NCBI RefSeq assembly: GCF_028285745.1
Contig: NZ_JANQOP010000232.1
Span: forward strand, 23,804 to 87,803
DNA: 64,000 nt
Source of the DNA: Acaryochloris sp. IP29b_bin.137
GTDB taxonomy: Bacteria; Cyanobacteriota; Cyanobacteriia; Thermosynechococcales; Thermosynechococcaceae
Direction of reading: 5' to 3'
Position 1 is the stretch's first letter; every line of letters begins with the position of its first letter. Below, piece after piece: positions 28,395 through 36,383 of this stretch. The position numbers and the translations under genes are program-made. Under the pieces are notes generated by a model that saw only the letters and a program-made list of their open reading frames with translations, made no database searches and was not told the DNA's origin.

Positions 28395-28576
28395 CTATTG
28401 CCGTGAATTTTGGCTGTTCAAGCACTTATTTTTTGATTGACTGTACTGGGGCGTAAGATTGCAGAATCGATTTTTAAGCCCTCTGACATCGATAATGCCC
28501 CAAATAATTTCAGTATTGCTATCGTCGCTATCTATAATTAGACATCAATTGACTCTATCATCGCCTTTTATGTGCA

Positions 28577-30337
28577 ATGAGTGACTCACCTGCTAAACCC
28601 CACCAGGAATCCCCTGTCCCTCACCCAGAAGAGGAGAATATCGCCAGTGACCTGACTGAGCTGCGGAGTCTGCTGATTGGACCTGACCTGAAAGAACGCT
28701 TTGAAAATTCAAAACTCCGCTCAGAGGATGTGAGTCGCGTGTTGCCAGACGCGATTCATCTCAGTGCCCAGACTGATGATTCAGCTTTCCCCAGGGCGAT
28801 GGTGCCAACAGTTGAGCAGGCCATCAAATCCTCTGTCAATACGGACCAAAATATCTTGTCAGAAGCACTGTTCCCCATTATGGGACCTGCGATTCGAAAA
28901 GCGATCGCAGCTGCCATTCAGAACTTGATCGATTCCTTGAACCAGAGCTTAGAGCACAGCCTTTCTCCCCAAAGTCTGAACTGGCGATTTGAAGCCTGGC
29001 GAACTGGCAAGTCTTTTGCGGAAGTTCTATTATTACGAACCTTAGTCTATCAGGTTGAACAAGTCTTTCTGATACACAAAACCTCTGGTTTAGTTCTTCG
29101 GCATCTCGCGGCCGCGACGGCTGCTGCCCAAGATGCAGACTTGGTATCAGCCATGTTTACGGCCATTCAAGACTTTGTGCGCGACTCTTTCAGCGTTAGC
29201 GATGACACCCTAGGGAGTCTCCAAGTGGGGGAGTTAACCATTTGGGTGAATGAAGGCCCCCAAGCTATTATTGCCTGCGTTATTCGAGGTAACCCACCGG
29301 GCCGCCTGCGGCAAACCATGGAAAATGCTCTAGAGCGAATTCATCTCGTTCAAGAACGGCAACTGCATGGGTTTCAGGGGGATAGCAGTGCCTTTGAACC
29401 CAGCCAGCCCTACCTAGAAGACTGTTTACTGTCCCAGTACCAAACGAAACAGAAGCGCTCTTTGCCCTTAAAGTGGATCGGTGGCGTCGTTGGAATGATC
29501 ATTTTAGGACTCGGGGCATGGGGGATTTGGTCTACCCACGAACGGCATCAAGTTCAGAACTTTGTCGACCAACTCAACCAAGCCCCCGGCATTGTTGTCT
29601 TACAAACCCAAAAACAGGACGGCCAATATGTGATATCGGGGCTAAAGGATCCCTTAGCTGCTGAGCCCACCCAACTGATCGCCAAGACGGACCTCGATCC
29701 AAATAAAATTGATTTCCGGTGGGAACCCTATTTATCCTTCGATCCTGCATTTGTTCAATCTAGAGTGACATCGCTTCTCCAGCCCCCTAAAACGGTCACC
29801 TTAGACATGGATGCCAATGGCGCGGTTCATGTCAAAGGAACGGCCTCTCAAGCTTGGATTACCCAAGCCAATCAGTTGGCCTTGCGACTGCCCAATATCA
29901 CCCAATTCAATACCCAGCACGTGGTTCCTCTGGAAGCAGGAGTACTCGCTGACATTAAAGCCAAAATTGAAGATCAAACCCTCTTCTTTACGCAAAATGC
30001 TCAGTTGGTGCCCAAACAAGATGCCAAACTTAGAATCCTGGTGAAAGAAATCAAAAAGCTGACTCAAACAGCAGAAACCATTCATCAAACTGTTGCTGTT
30101 TTAGTGGAAGGACATACGGATACCAGCGGGTCTGAGCAGACTAATCTTTATGTCCGAGAGGCCCGGGCAAAAGCAATCATCTCGTTGTTATCAAAGCAGG
30201 GCATTAAGAAAAGTCTCTTTCACCCCGTGAGTATTGAATCTTCTGAGGGTGCAACTTCAGATGCAACTCAGGTCTCCCAATCCAATCGCAAGGTCACCTT
30301 CAAAATTATTTTTGTTCATCCATCAGACGCTGATTAA
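28577..30337 (+). CDS. Membrane protein with cytoplasmic sensor-like domain and C-terminal OmpA domain
   Basis: 586 residues. Residues 1-295 are cytoplasmic: the LTELRSLLIG motif, amphipathic helices (about 75-125), then a domain at about 150-260 with the pattern ADLVSAMFTAIQDFVRDSF that resembles roadblock/longin-like folds. A membrane helix lies at about 299-319. Beyond it come a BON-like stretch and an OmpA-like peptidoglycan-binding domain with VEGHTDTSGS and the helix carrying Asn/Arg contacts (TNLYVREARAKA). It could link the cell wall to cytoplasmic partners. The stop is 6 bases before the ATG of the Rab-like GTPase, suggesting that the roadblock-like part may act on that GTPase (inference). 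Confidence 0.8.
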   Translation: MSDSPAKPHQESPVPHPEEENIASDLTELRSLLIGPDLKERFENSKLRSEDVSRVLPDAIHLSAQTDDSAFPRAMVPTVEQAIKSSVNTDQNILSEALFPIMGPAIRKAIAAAIQNLIDSLNQSLEHSLSPQSLNWRFEAWRTGKSFAEVLLLRTLVYQVEQVFLIHKTSGLVLRHLAAATAAAQDADLVSAMFTAIQDFVRDSFSVSDDTLGSLQVGELTIWVNEGPQAIIACVIRGNPPGRLRQTMENALERIHLVQERQLHGFQGDSSAFEPSQPYLEDCLLSQYQTKQKRSLPLKWIGGVVGMIILGLGAWGIWSTHERHQVQNFVDQLNQAPGIVVLQTQKQDGQYVISGLKDPLAAEPTQLIAKTDLDPNKIDFRWEPYLSFDPAFVQSRVTSLLQPPKTVTLDMDANGAVHVKGTASQAWITQANQLALRLPNITQFNTQHVVPLEAGVLADIKAKIEDQTLFFTQNAQLVPKQDAKLRILVKEIKKLTQTAETIHQTVAVLVEGHTDTSGSEQTNLYVREARAKAIISLLSKQGIKKSLFHPVSIESSEGATSDATQVSQSNRKVTFKIIFVHPSDAD

Positions 30338-30343
30338 TTGCTT

Positions 30344-30838
30344 ATGCTCCAAAAAAAAATTTGTATGGTCGGTGCATTTGCAACTGGCAAAACTAGCCTG
30401 GTCGCTCGATACGTTCAAGGCATTTATTCTGATAAATATCAGACAACGGTTGGTGTCAAAATTGATAAAAAAACTGTAAGTGTCTTAGGTCAAGAATTAA
30501 ACTTAATTCTATGGGATATCCATGGAGAAGATGAATTTCAGAAAATCAAAATGTCTTACTTGCGGGGTTCTGCAGGCTATATATTGGTGGTCGATGGGAC
30601 CCGCAGAGATACCTTAGGTACGGTCTTTCAATTACAAGCTAAGGCTAAAGAAACGATTGGCGACGTGCCATTTATTACCATCATCAATAAGTACGACCTC
30701 AATCAAGACTGGGAAATTGGCGAGGAAGAACTCGACGAACTATCTCAGCGAGAATGGACGTACTTGATGGGGAGTGCAAGGACTGGATTGGGAGTAGAAG
30801 AGTGCTTTACAAAACTGGCGCAAATGATGATTTACTGA
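30344..30838 (+). CDS. Rab/Ras-like small GTPase
   Basis: 164 residues, one complete Ras-superfamily G domain. G1 is GAFATGKTS, G2 Thr lies in YQTTVGVK, G3 is WDIHGEDEF (Rab proteins have WDTAGQE, so the catalytic Gln is replaced by Glu), G4 is NKYD and G5 is GSARTG. There is no lipidation motif, as expected for bacteria. The Gln change predicts slow intrinsic hydrolysis and dependence on a GAP. It lies between the OmpA-domain protein and the cyclase-like protein with only 3-6 base gaps, so it is a central part of one operon. ATG 30344 was chosen; TTG 30338 directly follows the previous stop. Confidence 0.9.
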   Translation: MLQKKICMVGAFATGKTSLVARYVQGIYSDKYQTTVGVKIDKKTVSVLGQELNLILWDIHGEDEFQKIKMSYLRGSAGYILVVDGTRRDTLGTVFQLQAKAKETIGDVPFITIINKYDLNQDWEIGEEELDELSQREWTYLMGSARTGLGVEECFTKLAQMMIY

Positions 30839-30841
30839 CAA

Positions 30842-31834
30842 ATGTTAAACCTTCCAGAACCGATTGTTACATTCCTTTGTTCAACCGTTGTTCGAGATCG
30901 CTTTCCTGCCTATTTACACATGGATAAAGCGGGTCATCTCCTGGCCTTTGGTGGAGCCTGCGATCGCTACGGGATGCATCATCTCAGCCTCGATCAATCC
31001 GTTGATGAACAAATTTATTTTTTAGCGGGCTTGCTTCCCCTGCAAGAAGCAGCCATGCATATTCCTTTTTTGCAAATTGAAGCAGATATTGTGGCCGAGG
31101 TGCATCTCTTCACCGCACAAGAAGAAGATTGGGCTATCTTCTTTGATGCAACCACTGAAAATGCCAAAAACGTGCTTATTCAGCAAAAAGTCAATGACTT
31201 AAGTTTGCTCCGACGCAAGCAGGCTCAGTCTCTCGATCATTTGATTCACCCCGAAAGCGTTGCCGAGTCCATTCTAGATATTCAACCGGCTGGCGAACAA
31301 AAGTCCCTAACGATTTTAGTGATTAAATGTTGCAACATTAGCGGCACTCACCAGACCACAGCGAATCCGCTAAAAGCGCTGGATGCTTATCTGTCGACGA
31401 TTTCTCCCCTTATTTTGGATGAAGGAGGACTGATCCATCAGAGTATTGGCAATTCCATTGTTGCGGTATTTGGAGCCTTGCCATCCATGCGGAGCGCGCC
31501 GGAGCAAGCCGTTGCCGCCAGTAGCCGGATTTTGGAGATTTGCCAAGGCGATCATGCTCTAAAGGGAACTCAGGCGGAATGTGCACTAGTGATTACCACT
31601 GGAAGAGCAACCATCGGTTTGCTGCAAGTAGGATTTGGGAAAACCCTGTCTGTTATGGGACCGCCGATGGAGGTTGCGATGCATTTGAATAAAAATTCAG
31701 AAGCTGGGGCGTTGATCATCGACAAACCGACCTTTGATGGGCTAGATCAAAGGCAGCGGTCTTTTGTACCTGCGGCTGTCACAGAGTCTTCAGTGATGGC
31801 AGGTTCCCCCCTATATGCCTATCGCCAACTGTAA
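30842..31834 (+). CDS. Class III cyclase-like protein without metal-binding aspartates
   Basis: 330 residues. Residues 1-125 look PAS-like (HLLAFGGACDRYG, LPLQEAAMHIPFLQIE, DWAIFFDATTENA). Residues about 150-310 follow the class III nucleotidyl cyclase fold: TILVIKCCNISG in place of VLFADIRGF and HQSIGNSIVAVFGAL in place of KxIGDAxMAVFG. Both metal-binding Asp residues are Asn, and the GDxVN strand is also altered (MGPPMEVA). It should therefore not make cAMP or cGMP and may act as a binding or scaffold domain. It starts 3 bases after the GTPase and its stop overlaps the next ATG (TAATG). Confidence 0.75.
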   Translation: MLNLPEPIVTFLCSTVVRDRFPAYLHMDKAGHLLAFGGACDRYGMHHLSLDQSVDEQIYFLAGLLPLQEAAMHIPFLQIEADIVAEVHLFTAQEEDWAIFFDATTENAKNVLIQQKVNDLSLLRRKQAQSLDHLIHPESVAESILDIQPAGEQKSLTILVIKCCNISGTHQTTANPLKALDAYLSTISPLILDEGGLIHQSIGNSIVAVFGALPSMRSAPEQAVAASSRILEICQGDHALKGTQAECALVITTGRATIGLLQVGFGKTLSVMGPPMEVAMHLNKNSEAGALIIDKPTFDGLDQRQRSFVPAAVTESSVMAGSPLYAYRQL

Positions 31835-33579
31835 TGACGGAATCCCTCCCTGCGCATATACTTGCAGCTTTAGAAATTCTGATCTTAGAGCGGACAGACA
31901 TCAATGCCTTCAAAATTGTGGGGGCTCTGCCCACCTGGTTTGCCACACTGTATCCTCAGGTTTCTCAGTCGGTTGATCGGCCTTGGATAGAAGAGCATTT
32001 GCCATTTTTAGCTAATTTCTTGGTTGATGCGGCTGAGTTCTGGCAACAGAATCAATCAGGCATATACAAATCTGGGATGTGGTGCGAAACCGATCATCGT
32101 CGTCAAGAAATTCATCTTGAAGCCTCTGCATTATCTCTGGGCTGCAAAAAGGTCCTTTTAGTCAAAGCGTCTGAGGGAGACTATATTGAGCTATTGTCCT
32201 TTATCCAGAAAGCGCGAGACAGTACGCTGGATTTCATCGAAGAACGCAAGCAAGCCAGTGAAAGTATTCTCAAAACAACGTTCTATGATGCATTGACGGG
32301 CCTGCCAAACCAAACTTACTTTCTGATCCAACTGGCCCATACCTTTGAGCGGTATCGACGGAAAGAAGCTTACCATTTTGCCATCTTGATCATTAATATT
32401 GATCGCTTCCAAAGCATCAATGATAGTTTTGGCCGGTTAGCCGGCGATCAACTCCTGATCTCGATCGCATGGCGTCTCAAAAAGTGTGTGAGGGATTTTG
32501 ATATCTTTGCCCGTTTGGGAGGAGATGAATTTATTGTCCTGTTGGATGATATAGACACCAACAGTGCAGCCTTGCTAGCTGCAAATCGGATATCGGCGGA
32601 ATTGAAAACGCCCTTTCGTCTCAGTGGTCAAGAATTATTTCTAACGGCCAGTGTGGGGATTGCCCAAACCTTCTTGGACTATGACCGAGCAGAGGATTTA
32701 CTGCGTGATGCAAATACTGCTGTTAGTTATGCCAAAGGTATTGGGCGAGCGAATTATGTTGTCTTTGATCCAACGATGCATGCCCGGGCAGTGCGATTAT
32801 TGCAGCTTGAAAATGATTTAAAGCGGGCGCTTCAAGAGCAAGAGCTGAACGTATTTTTTCAGCCAATTGTCTGTTTAGCCGATCAAAGAATTATTGGTTT
32901 TGAAGCGTTAGTCCGATGGATGCATCCTAAATTAGGCCTAGTCTCTCCATTAGAGTTTATTCCGATTGCGGAAGAAACAGGTTTAATCTACGCCATTGAT
33001 CGCTGGATGTTAAAGGAGGCCTGTTTTCGGATTCAGCAGTGGCGAAAATTTACGGAGGAACCGTTGTCGGTCAGTGTCAATTTTTCTGCAAAACAGTTTG
33101 ATCAGGCGGATGTTGTCTTTCAAGTGCAGCAGGTGTTGCGGGAAACGGGGATTGCCCCTCAACACTTAATGATTGAGATTACTGAAAGTATGTTGTTTAG
33201 TAAAGCTCAATCAGCTGTGGATACGCTCTATCAGCTCAAACAGACTGGGGTGGGATTAAGCATTGATGACTTTGGCACGGGATATGCCTCGCTGCAATAT
33301 TTACAGCAATTGCCCGTGGATACCCTCAAGATTGATCGCTCTTTTATTAAACAAATGGATGTTGATCATCTTGATTTGGTGCGGTCCATCATTGAACTGG
33401 CTCATGACTTGGGGATGAAAGTTACTGCTGAAGGCGTTGAAACGGCAGTCCAGCGGCGCTTCTTGCTCGATTTAGGATGCCAAGAGGCGCAAGGTCATCT
33501 GTTCTCTGAACCCGTTGACGGTCAGGTTGCCGTAGAGTTATTACAGGCCAAAAAAATGAATGGCCTTAAAGATTGGTAA
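31834..33579 (+). CDS. PAS-like GGDEF-EAL protein, both catalytic motifs intact
   Basis: 581 residues. An N-terminal PAS-like domain (about 1-140) ends in a linker helix, as in the upstream cyclase-like protein. The GGDEF domain (about 150-315) has DALTGLPNQ, RLGGDEF and an RxxD inhibitory site (RDFD) five residues before it. The EAL domain (about 330-575) has FEALVRW, ITESM, DDFGTGYASL, the KID lysine and AEGVET. It can thus in principle both make and degrade cyclic di-GMP, with feedback inhibition of synthesis. Being last in the OmpA/Rab operon with a one-base overlap, it may be the output of the GTPase pathway. Confidence 0.9.
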   Translation: MTESLPAHILAALEILILERTDINAFKIVGALPTWFATLYPQVSQSVDRPWIEEHLPFLANFLVDAAEFWQQNQSGIYKSGMWCETDHRRQEIHLEASALSLGCKKVLLVKASEGDYIELLSFIQKARDSTLDFIEERKQASESILKTTFYDALTGLPNQTYFLIQLAHTFERYRRKEAYHFAILIINIDRFQSINDSFGRLAGDQLLISIAWRLKKCVRDFDIFARLGGDEFIVLLDDIDTNSAALLAANRISAELKTPFRLSGQELFLTASVGIAQTFLDYDRAEDLLRDANTAVSYAKGIGRANYVVFDPTMHARAVRLLQLENDLKRALQEQELNVFFQPIVCLADQRIIGFEALVRWMHPKLGLVSPLEFIPIAEETGLIYAIDRWMLKEACFRIQQWRKFTEEPLSVSVNFSAKQFDQADVVFQVQQVLRETGIAPQHLMIEITESMLFSKAQSAVDTLYQLKQTGVGLSIDDFGTGYASLQYLQQLPVDTLKIDRSFIKQMDVDHLDLVRSIIELAHDLGMKVTAEGVETAVQRRFLLDLGCQEAQGHLFSEPVDGQVAVELLQAKKMNGLKDW

Positions 33580-33661
33580 AAAGCTTGGCAAAGTTGAGGG
33601 TTCTCGCTACCCTCTATAGCAGCACGATAATTTATTTCCCAGAATTAATGTGTGATTGGCG

Positions 33662-34096
33662 ATGACAGCTTTCAACAATGGGGTCTATCAGCATTCTGCG
33701 GCGCTGCCATACCTGATTCAACCAGATGGCTTGAAAGTTGTCCTAATCACCTCCCGCAAGCGTCGTCGCTGGATTATTCCCAAGGGAGAAATTGAATCGG
33801 ATTTGACCGCCTGGGATTCTGCTGCCAAAGAAGCTTGGGAAGAAGCTGGGATAGAAGGTGTGATTGCGACTGAATCCTTAGGCACCTACGAACACCAGAA
33901 ATGGGGGAGTACTTGTATGGTTCAGGTGTTTCCCCTGGCTGTGACCCAACTGCATTGCCAATGGCTCGAAGATCATGAGCGGCAAAGGCGAGTGGTCACG
34001 GTGGCCAAAGCGCATAAACTGATTGAAATGAAATCCCTGCGGAAGATGATAGGAAAATTTGAAAGATGGCTGAGTCTTTATCCTCACCAAGCTTGA
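33662..34096 (+). CDS. Nudix hydrolase (diphosphoinositol-polyphosphate type)
   Basis: 144 residues. The Nudix box lies at about residues 40-64: KGEIESDLTAWDSAAKEAWEEAGI. The EAWEEAG catalytic core is intact, while the first glutamate of the consensus is Leu and the Arg is Lys, as in the short DIPP-like branch. The RRRWIIPKG lead-in is typical. The likely action is hydrolysis of a nucleoside-diphosphate-linked or polyphosphate substrate in the cytoplasm, not specified further. ATG 33662 was chosen. It begins 82 bases after the GGDEF-EAL gene and may or may not be in that operon. Confidence 0.85.
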   Translation: MTAFNNGVYQHSAALPYLIQPDGLKVVLITSRKRRRWIIPKGEIESDLTAWDSAAKEAWEEAGIEGVIATESLGTYEHQKWGSTCMVQVFPLAVTQLHCQWLEDHERQRRVVTVAKAHKLIEMKSLRKMIGKFERWLSLYPHQA

Positions 34097-34151
34097 GGTG
34101 AACCTACCCTGCTTGAGTGTCTGGAGTCGGTCACGAGAGATCAGGCGGCTG

Positions 34152-34220
34152 TCACGCTACTTTATTTATTCTCGCCCGCTCGGCTAAGACCTTCCTAACC
34201 TCCGTAACAAAGTAGCGTGA
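34152..34220. repeat. 12-bp perfect inverted repeat upstream of hsp20
   Basis: TCACGCTACTTT (34152-34163) and AAAGTAGCGTGA (34209-34220) are exact inverted copies separated by 45 bases. The interval shows no coding character. It could be the long stem of a terminator for the Nudix gene, a paired operator, or the ends of a tiny mobile relic. No target-site duplication is evident. Confidence 0.5.
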
Positions 34221-34282
34221 GGGCGGGTTATCCCTACTGAGGATGGGATCATCTCCCTACCTGCGATCTGGAAATTCTACCG

Positions 34283-34374
34283 TATCCTCAAAAGTAAGAG
34301 CCGCAGAGGTTCATTGCAATGAACGTCTTGCTTAAGCCTTTCCCCATTTCATTTTGTATGAACAACGGAGGATA
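34283..34374 (+). promoter_or_regulatory. Possible RNA thermometer in the hsp20 leader
   Basis: TATCCTC (34283-34289) can pair with GAGGATA (34368-34374), which contains the hsp20 ribosome binding site, 6 bases before its ATG. A flanking G-T pair extends the helix. Within the loop, TTCATTGCAATGAA (34310-34323) is a perfect palindrome that could form its own hairpin. Hiding the Shine-Dalgarno until heating is the mechanism of the Synechocystis hsp17 thermometer, but that one uses a much shorter leader, so this is only a candidate. No CIRCE element is present. Confidence 0.35.
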
Positions 34375-34379
34375 TCGTT

Positions 34380-34820
34380 ATGGCCCTTATGCATTGGCAA
34401 CCCTTCCGCGAGCTAGAAGATATGCAGCGGGATATGAATCGCTTATTTGACAGTCTCTCAACCCCTCGAAGAGCGGGGATTGATTTAGGATTTGTGCCTG
34501 CGGTGGAACTAGAAGATACTACGGATCACTATATTTTGCATCTAGAACTACCCGGCCTAAACCCTGATGAGGTCAACATTGAAGTGACGACCAATTCAGT
34601 ATCCATCAGTGGCGAACGACGGTCTGAAACCCGTAGTGAAAAGGCAGGGGTAAAACGGAGTGAATTTCACTATGGGAAATTTCAGCGGGTCGTCCCGCTA
34701 CCCGGTCGTGTTAATAACCAAGATGTTACGGCTGATTACCAGCAAGGGGTGTTGACGGTAACTCTACCGAAAGCAGAAGAAGAAAAGCATAAAGTCGTGA
34801 CTGTTCAAGTCAACGCATAG
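34380..34820 (+). CDS. hspA: Small heat-shock protein Hsp20
   Basis: 146 residues. Small heat-shock proteins form oligomers that hold unfolding proteins and, in cyanobacteria, also protect thylakoids and phycobilisomes. The N-terminal arm is MALMHWQPFRELEDMQRDM. The alpha-crystallin domain runs from about residue 38 to 140 with HLELPGLNPDEVNIEV, GERR, the FHYGKFQRVVPLP strand and the hallmark ADYQQGVLTVTLPK. A strong GGAGGA site precedes the ATG. It is monocistronic, with a hairpin terminator directly after it. Confidence 0.95.
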   Translation: MALMHWQPFRELEDMQRDMNRLFDSLSTPRRAGIDLGFVPAVELEDTTDHYILHLELPGLNPDEVNIEVTTNSVSISGERRSETRSEKAGVKRSEFHYGKFQRVVPLPGRVNNQDVTADYQQGVLTVTLPKAEEEKHKVVTVQVNA

Positions 34821-34825
34821 ATGGT

Positions 34826-34855
34826 TAGCGCTGATGTCAAATGATGTCAGCGCTA
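34826..34855. terminator. Convergent terminator between hsp20 and the protease gene
   Basis: A perfect 9-bp stem, TAGCGCTGA (34826-34834) with TCAGCGCTA (34847-34855), encloses a 12-base loop. It starts 6 bases after the hsp20 stop and its right arm overlaps the protease stop codon. T-runs are weak on both sides, so efficiency is uncertain. Position between convergent genes supports a shared role. Confidence 0.65.
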
Positions 34856-36019
34856 TAGCCTTTCCCCTTCTTCCACCGAGACAATTTTCCACTGGCCGTT
34901 AACTCTTTCCCAAGCGGTTGTTTCGCGACGGCGGAATACCCCTCGTGCTAGGCCTGGCCAGTAGGACCACTTCACCGTTTCAATGTGAGACACAATGGCT
35001 TGATCTGCCGTTGGCATCTGCAAATCGGTAATTTCGTAAGAGAGCTTCCATTTCTCTCGGGCCGGTTTTTTGGAAAAGAATGCTGAGGCCCCGGCAACCC
35101 GGTCGTTATAGTTTTGGACCACCCCGGTATGCTGTCTGTAGCGAAAGCGTTCTTTATCGATCGGCATATAGTTAAAGAGCCGAGCGGCATCCCGAGTTTC
35201 CACTAAGGGGGCCAACGCGGCATAATGCTGATCTAAAAAGGCGCGAAAGGCTTGTTCGGCTTCACCCGCAGAGGCAACAGGTTTGGGAAATGAATCAACC
35301 TTGGGTGTTGTGGGTTTGAGGGCGAGTGGCGTGAGGTCCAAAATAGTGTTGATCGGCACGCCCAGGTTTAAGCCAGCCTTGACCGCAACCCCTTGCACGC
35401 GTTCACCCTCTGCTAAACCGTGAATGCCAATCACTTGTCCCGTTTCACTCAGAATCGGGCCACCACTCATCCCCGATTGGGTAACGTTGTCGTAAATTAA
35501 ACCGTAGCCCCGTTGGTATTGCCCTTTGCCAGTAATGGCACCTTTGGTAATGGTAAAGGTGGGTGAAGTGATGGCTTGGCCTGGTAAGGGAAATCCTGAG
35601 ATGTAAACGGTATCTGTTTCTGCAACGGCTTCAGAGCTTCCCAGCATGGCAACTGGATAGTTGCGATCGCTCTCAAACCGAATTAAAGCCAAATCTACCC
35701 CTGATAGGTACAAGATAGCCTGGGTATTGATGGGATGAGACTGACCATCAGCCGTGATAATATCCGCTTCTTCTCCTGCACGCGTCGATTCTATAACATG
35801 CTTAGCGGTTAGCACGTAATAGCTACTGCCTTCTCGCTTAATCAGTACGCCTGACCCCGAACTACTTTGGGGGGATACCAATACTGTGACGGCCTTGGCA
35901 ATATCTCGTATGTGTCGTCTCGTTTGCCCATGGACTTGGTGTGGCCACAGCAGGGCAACGGTTAAGCCACCTAAGATTTGCAATAGACGACGACGGGATA
36001 ATTTCAGGTAAGAGATCAT
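34853..36019 (-). CDS. Tat-exported trypsin-like serine protease with C-terminal NTF2-like domain
   Basis: 388 residues from ATG 36019. The N-terminus has a twin-arginine signal (SRRRLLQILGG and a hydrophobic stretch), so export is probably folded through Tat. Residues about 40-225 are a trypsin-like domain with His in LTAKHVI, Asp in SGVDLALIRF and Ser in QSGMSGGPI, all intact. A linker with prolines follows, then a domain of about 130 residues (AFRAFLDQHYAALAP, TAWERVNGQWKIVSVEE) resembling NTF2/SnoaL-like folds. There is no PDZ domain, unlike DegP. The zinc-ribbon gene ends 6 bases upstream, so the two are co-transcribed. Confidence 0.85.
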   Translation of the reverse strand: MISYLKLSRRRLLQILGGLTVALLWPHQVHGQTRRHIRDIAKAVTVLVSPQSSSGSGVLIKREGSSYYVLTAKHVIESTRAGEEADIITADGQSHPINTQAILYLSGVDLALIRFESDRNYPVAMLGSSEAVAETDTVYISGFPLPGQAITSPTFTITKGAITGKGQYQRGYGLIYDNVTQSGMSGGPILSETGQVIGIHGLAEGERVQGVAVKAGLNLGVPINTILDLTPLALKPTTPKVDSFPKPVASAGEAEQAFRAFLDQHYAALAPLVETRDAARLFNYMPIDKERFRYRQHTGVVQNYNDRVAGASAFFSKKPAREKWKLSYEITDLQMPTADQAIVSHIETVKWSYWPGLARGVFRRRETTAWERVNGQWKIVSVEEGERL

Positions 36020-36025
36020 CAAAGG

Positions 36026-36259
36026 TTATTGAGAGAGGTGCAAGGAGACAGATTGTGGTGTTGGGGCTTGGGGCTTAGATTTGAACTGATTGATAACGGT
36101 CACAATCAGAGGAATCGTAAACATCACAAATAGGCCAATCGCAGCCCATTGGAAAATGGCCGGACGTCGCCGTCCTTTGGTGGGAAATTCACAACTGAGG
36201 CAAATTTCTGCTTCGGTACTATTCAGTGCGCCACAAACTCGACAAGGTTCTAAAGCCAT
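36026..36259 (-). CDS. Small zinc-ribbon membrane protein
   Basis: 77 residues: an N-terminal zinc ribbon CRVCGALNSTEAEICLSC (two CxxC pairs), a basic stretch KGRRR, one membrane helix (QWAAIGLFVMFTIPLIVTVI) and a short tail. The ribbon faces the cytoplasm by the positive-inside rule. It lies 6 bases upstream of the serine protease gene in the same direction, so it may be its membrane partner or just a co-expressed protein. No specific family is recognised. Confidence 0.75.
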   Translation of the reverse strand: MALEPCRVCGALNSTEAEICLSCEFPTKGRRRPAIFQWAAIGLFVMFTIPLIVTVINQFKSKPQAPTPQSVSLHLSQ

Positions 36260-36383
36260 AGCGAGACACCCATAGATGTTTTTCTCATCTTAGTCTAGAC
36301 CGATCGTCCCATTGAATAGACTCAAGGGATCAGACGTCTCGCTCGACCCCTATCGGACCTTGCCCTTCGACCTGCACGCTGCC

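Noticed and set aside
34097..34379. CIRCE element for HrcA control of hsp20
   Set aside because: Neither TTAGCACTC nor its inverted partner is present in the leader.
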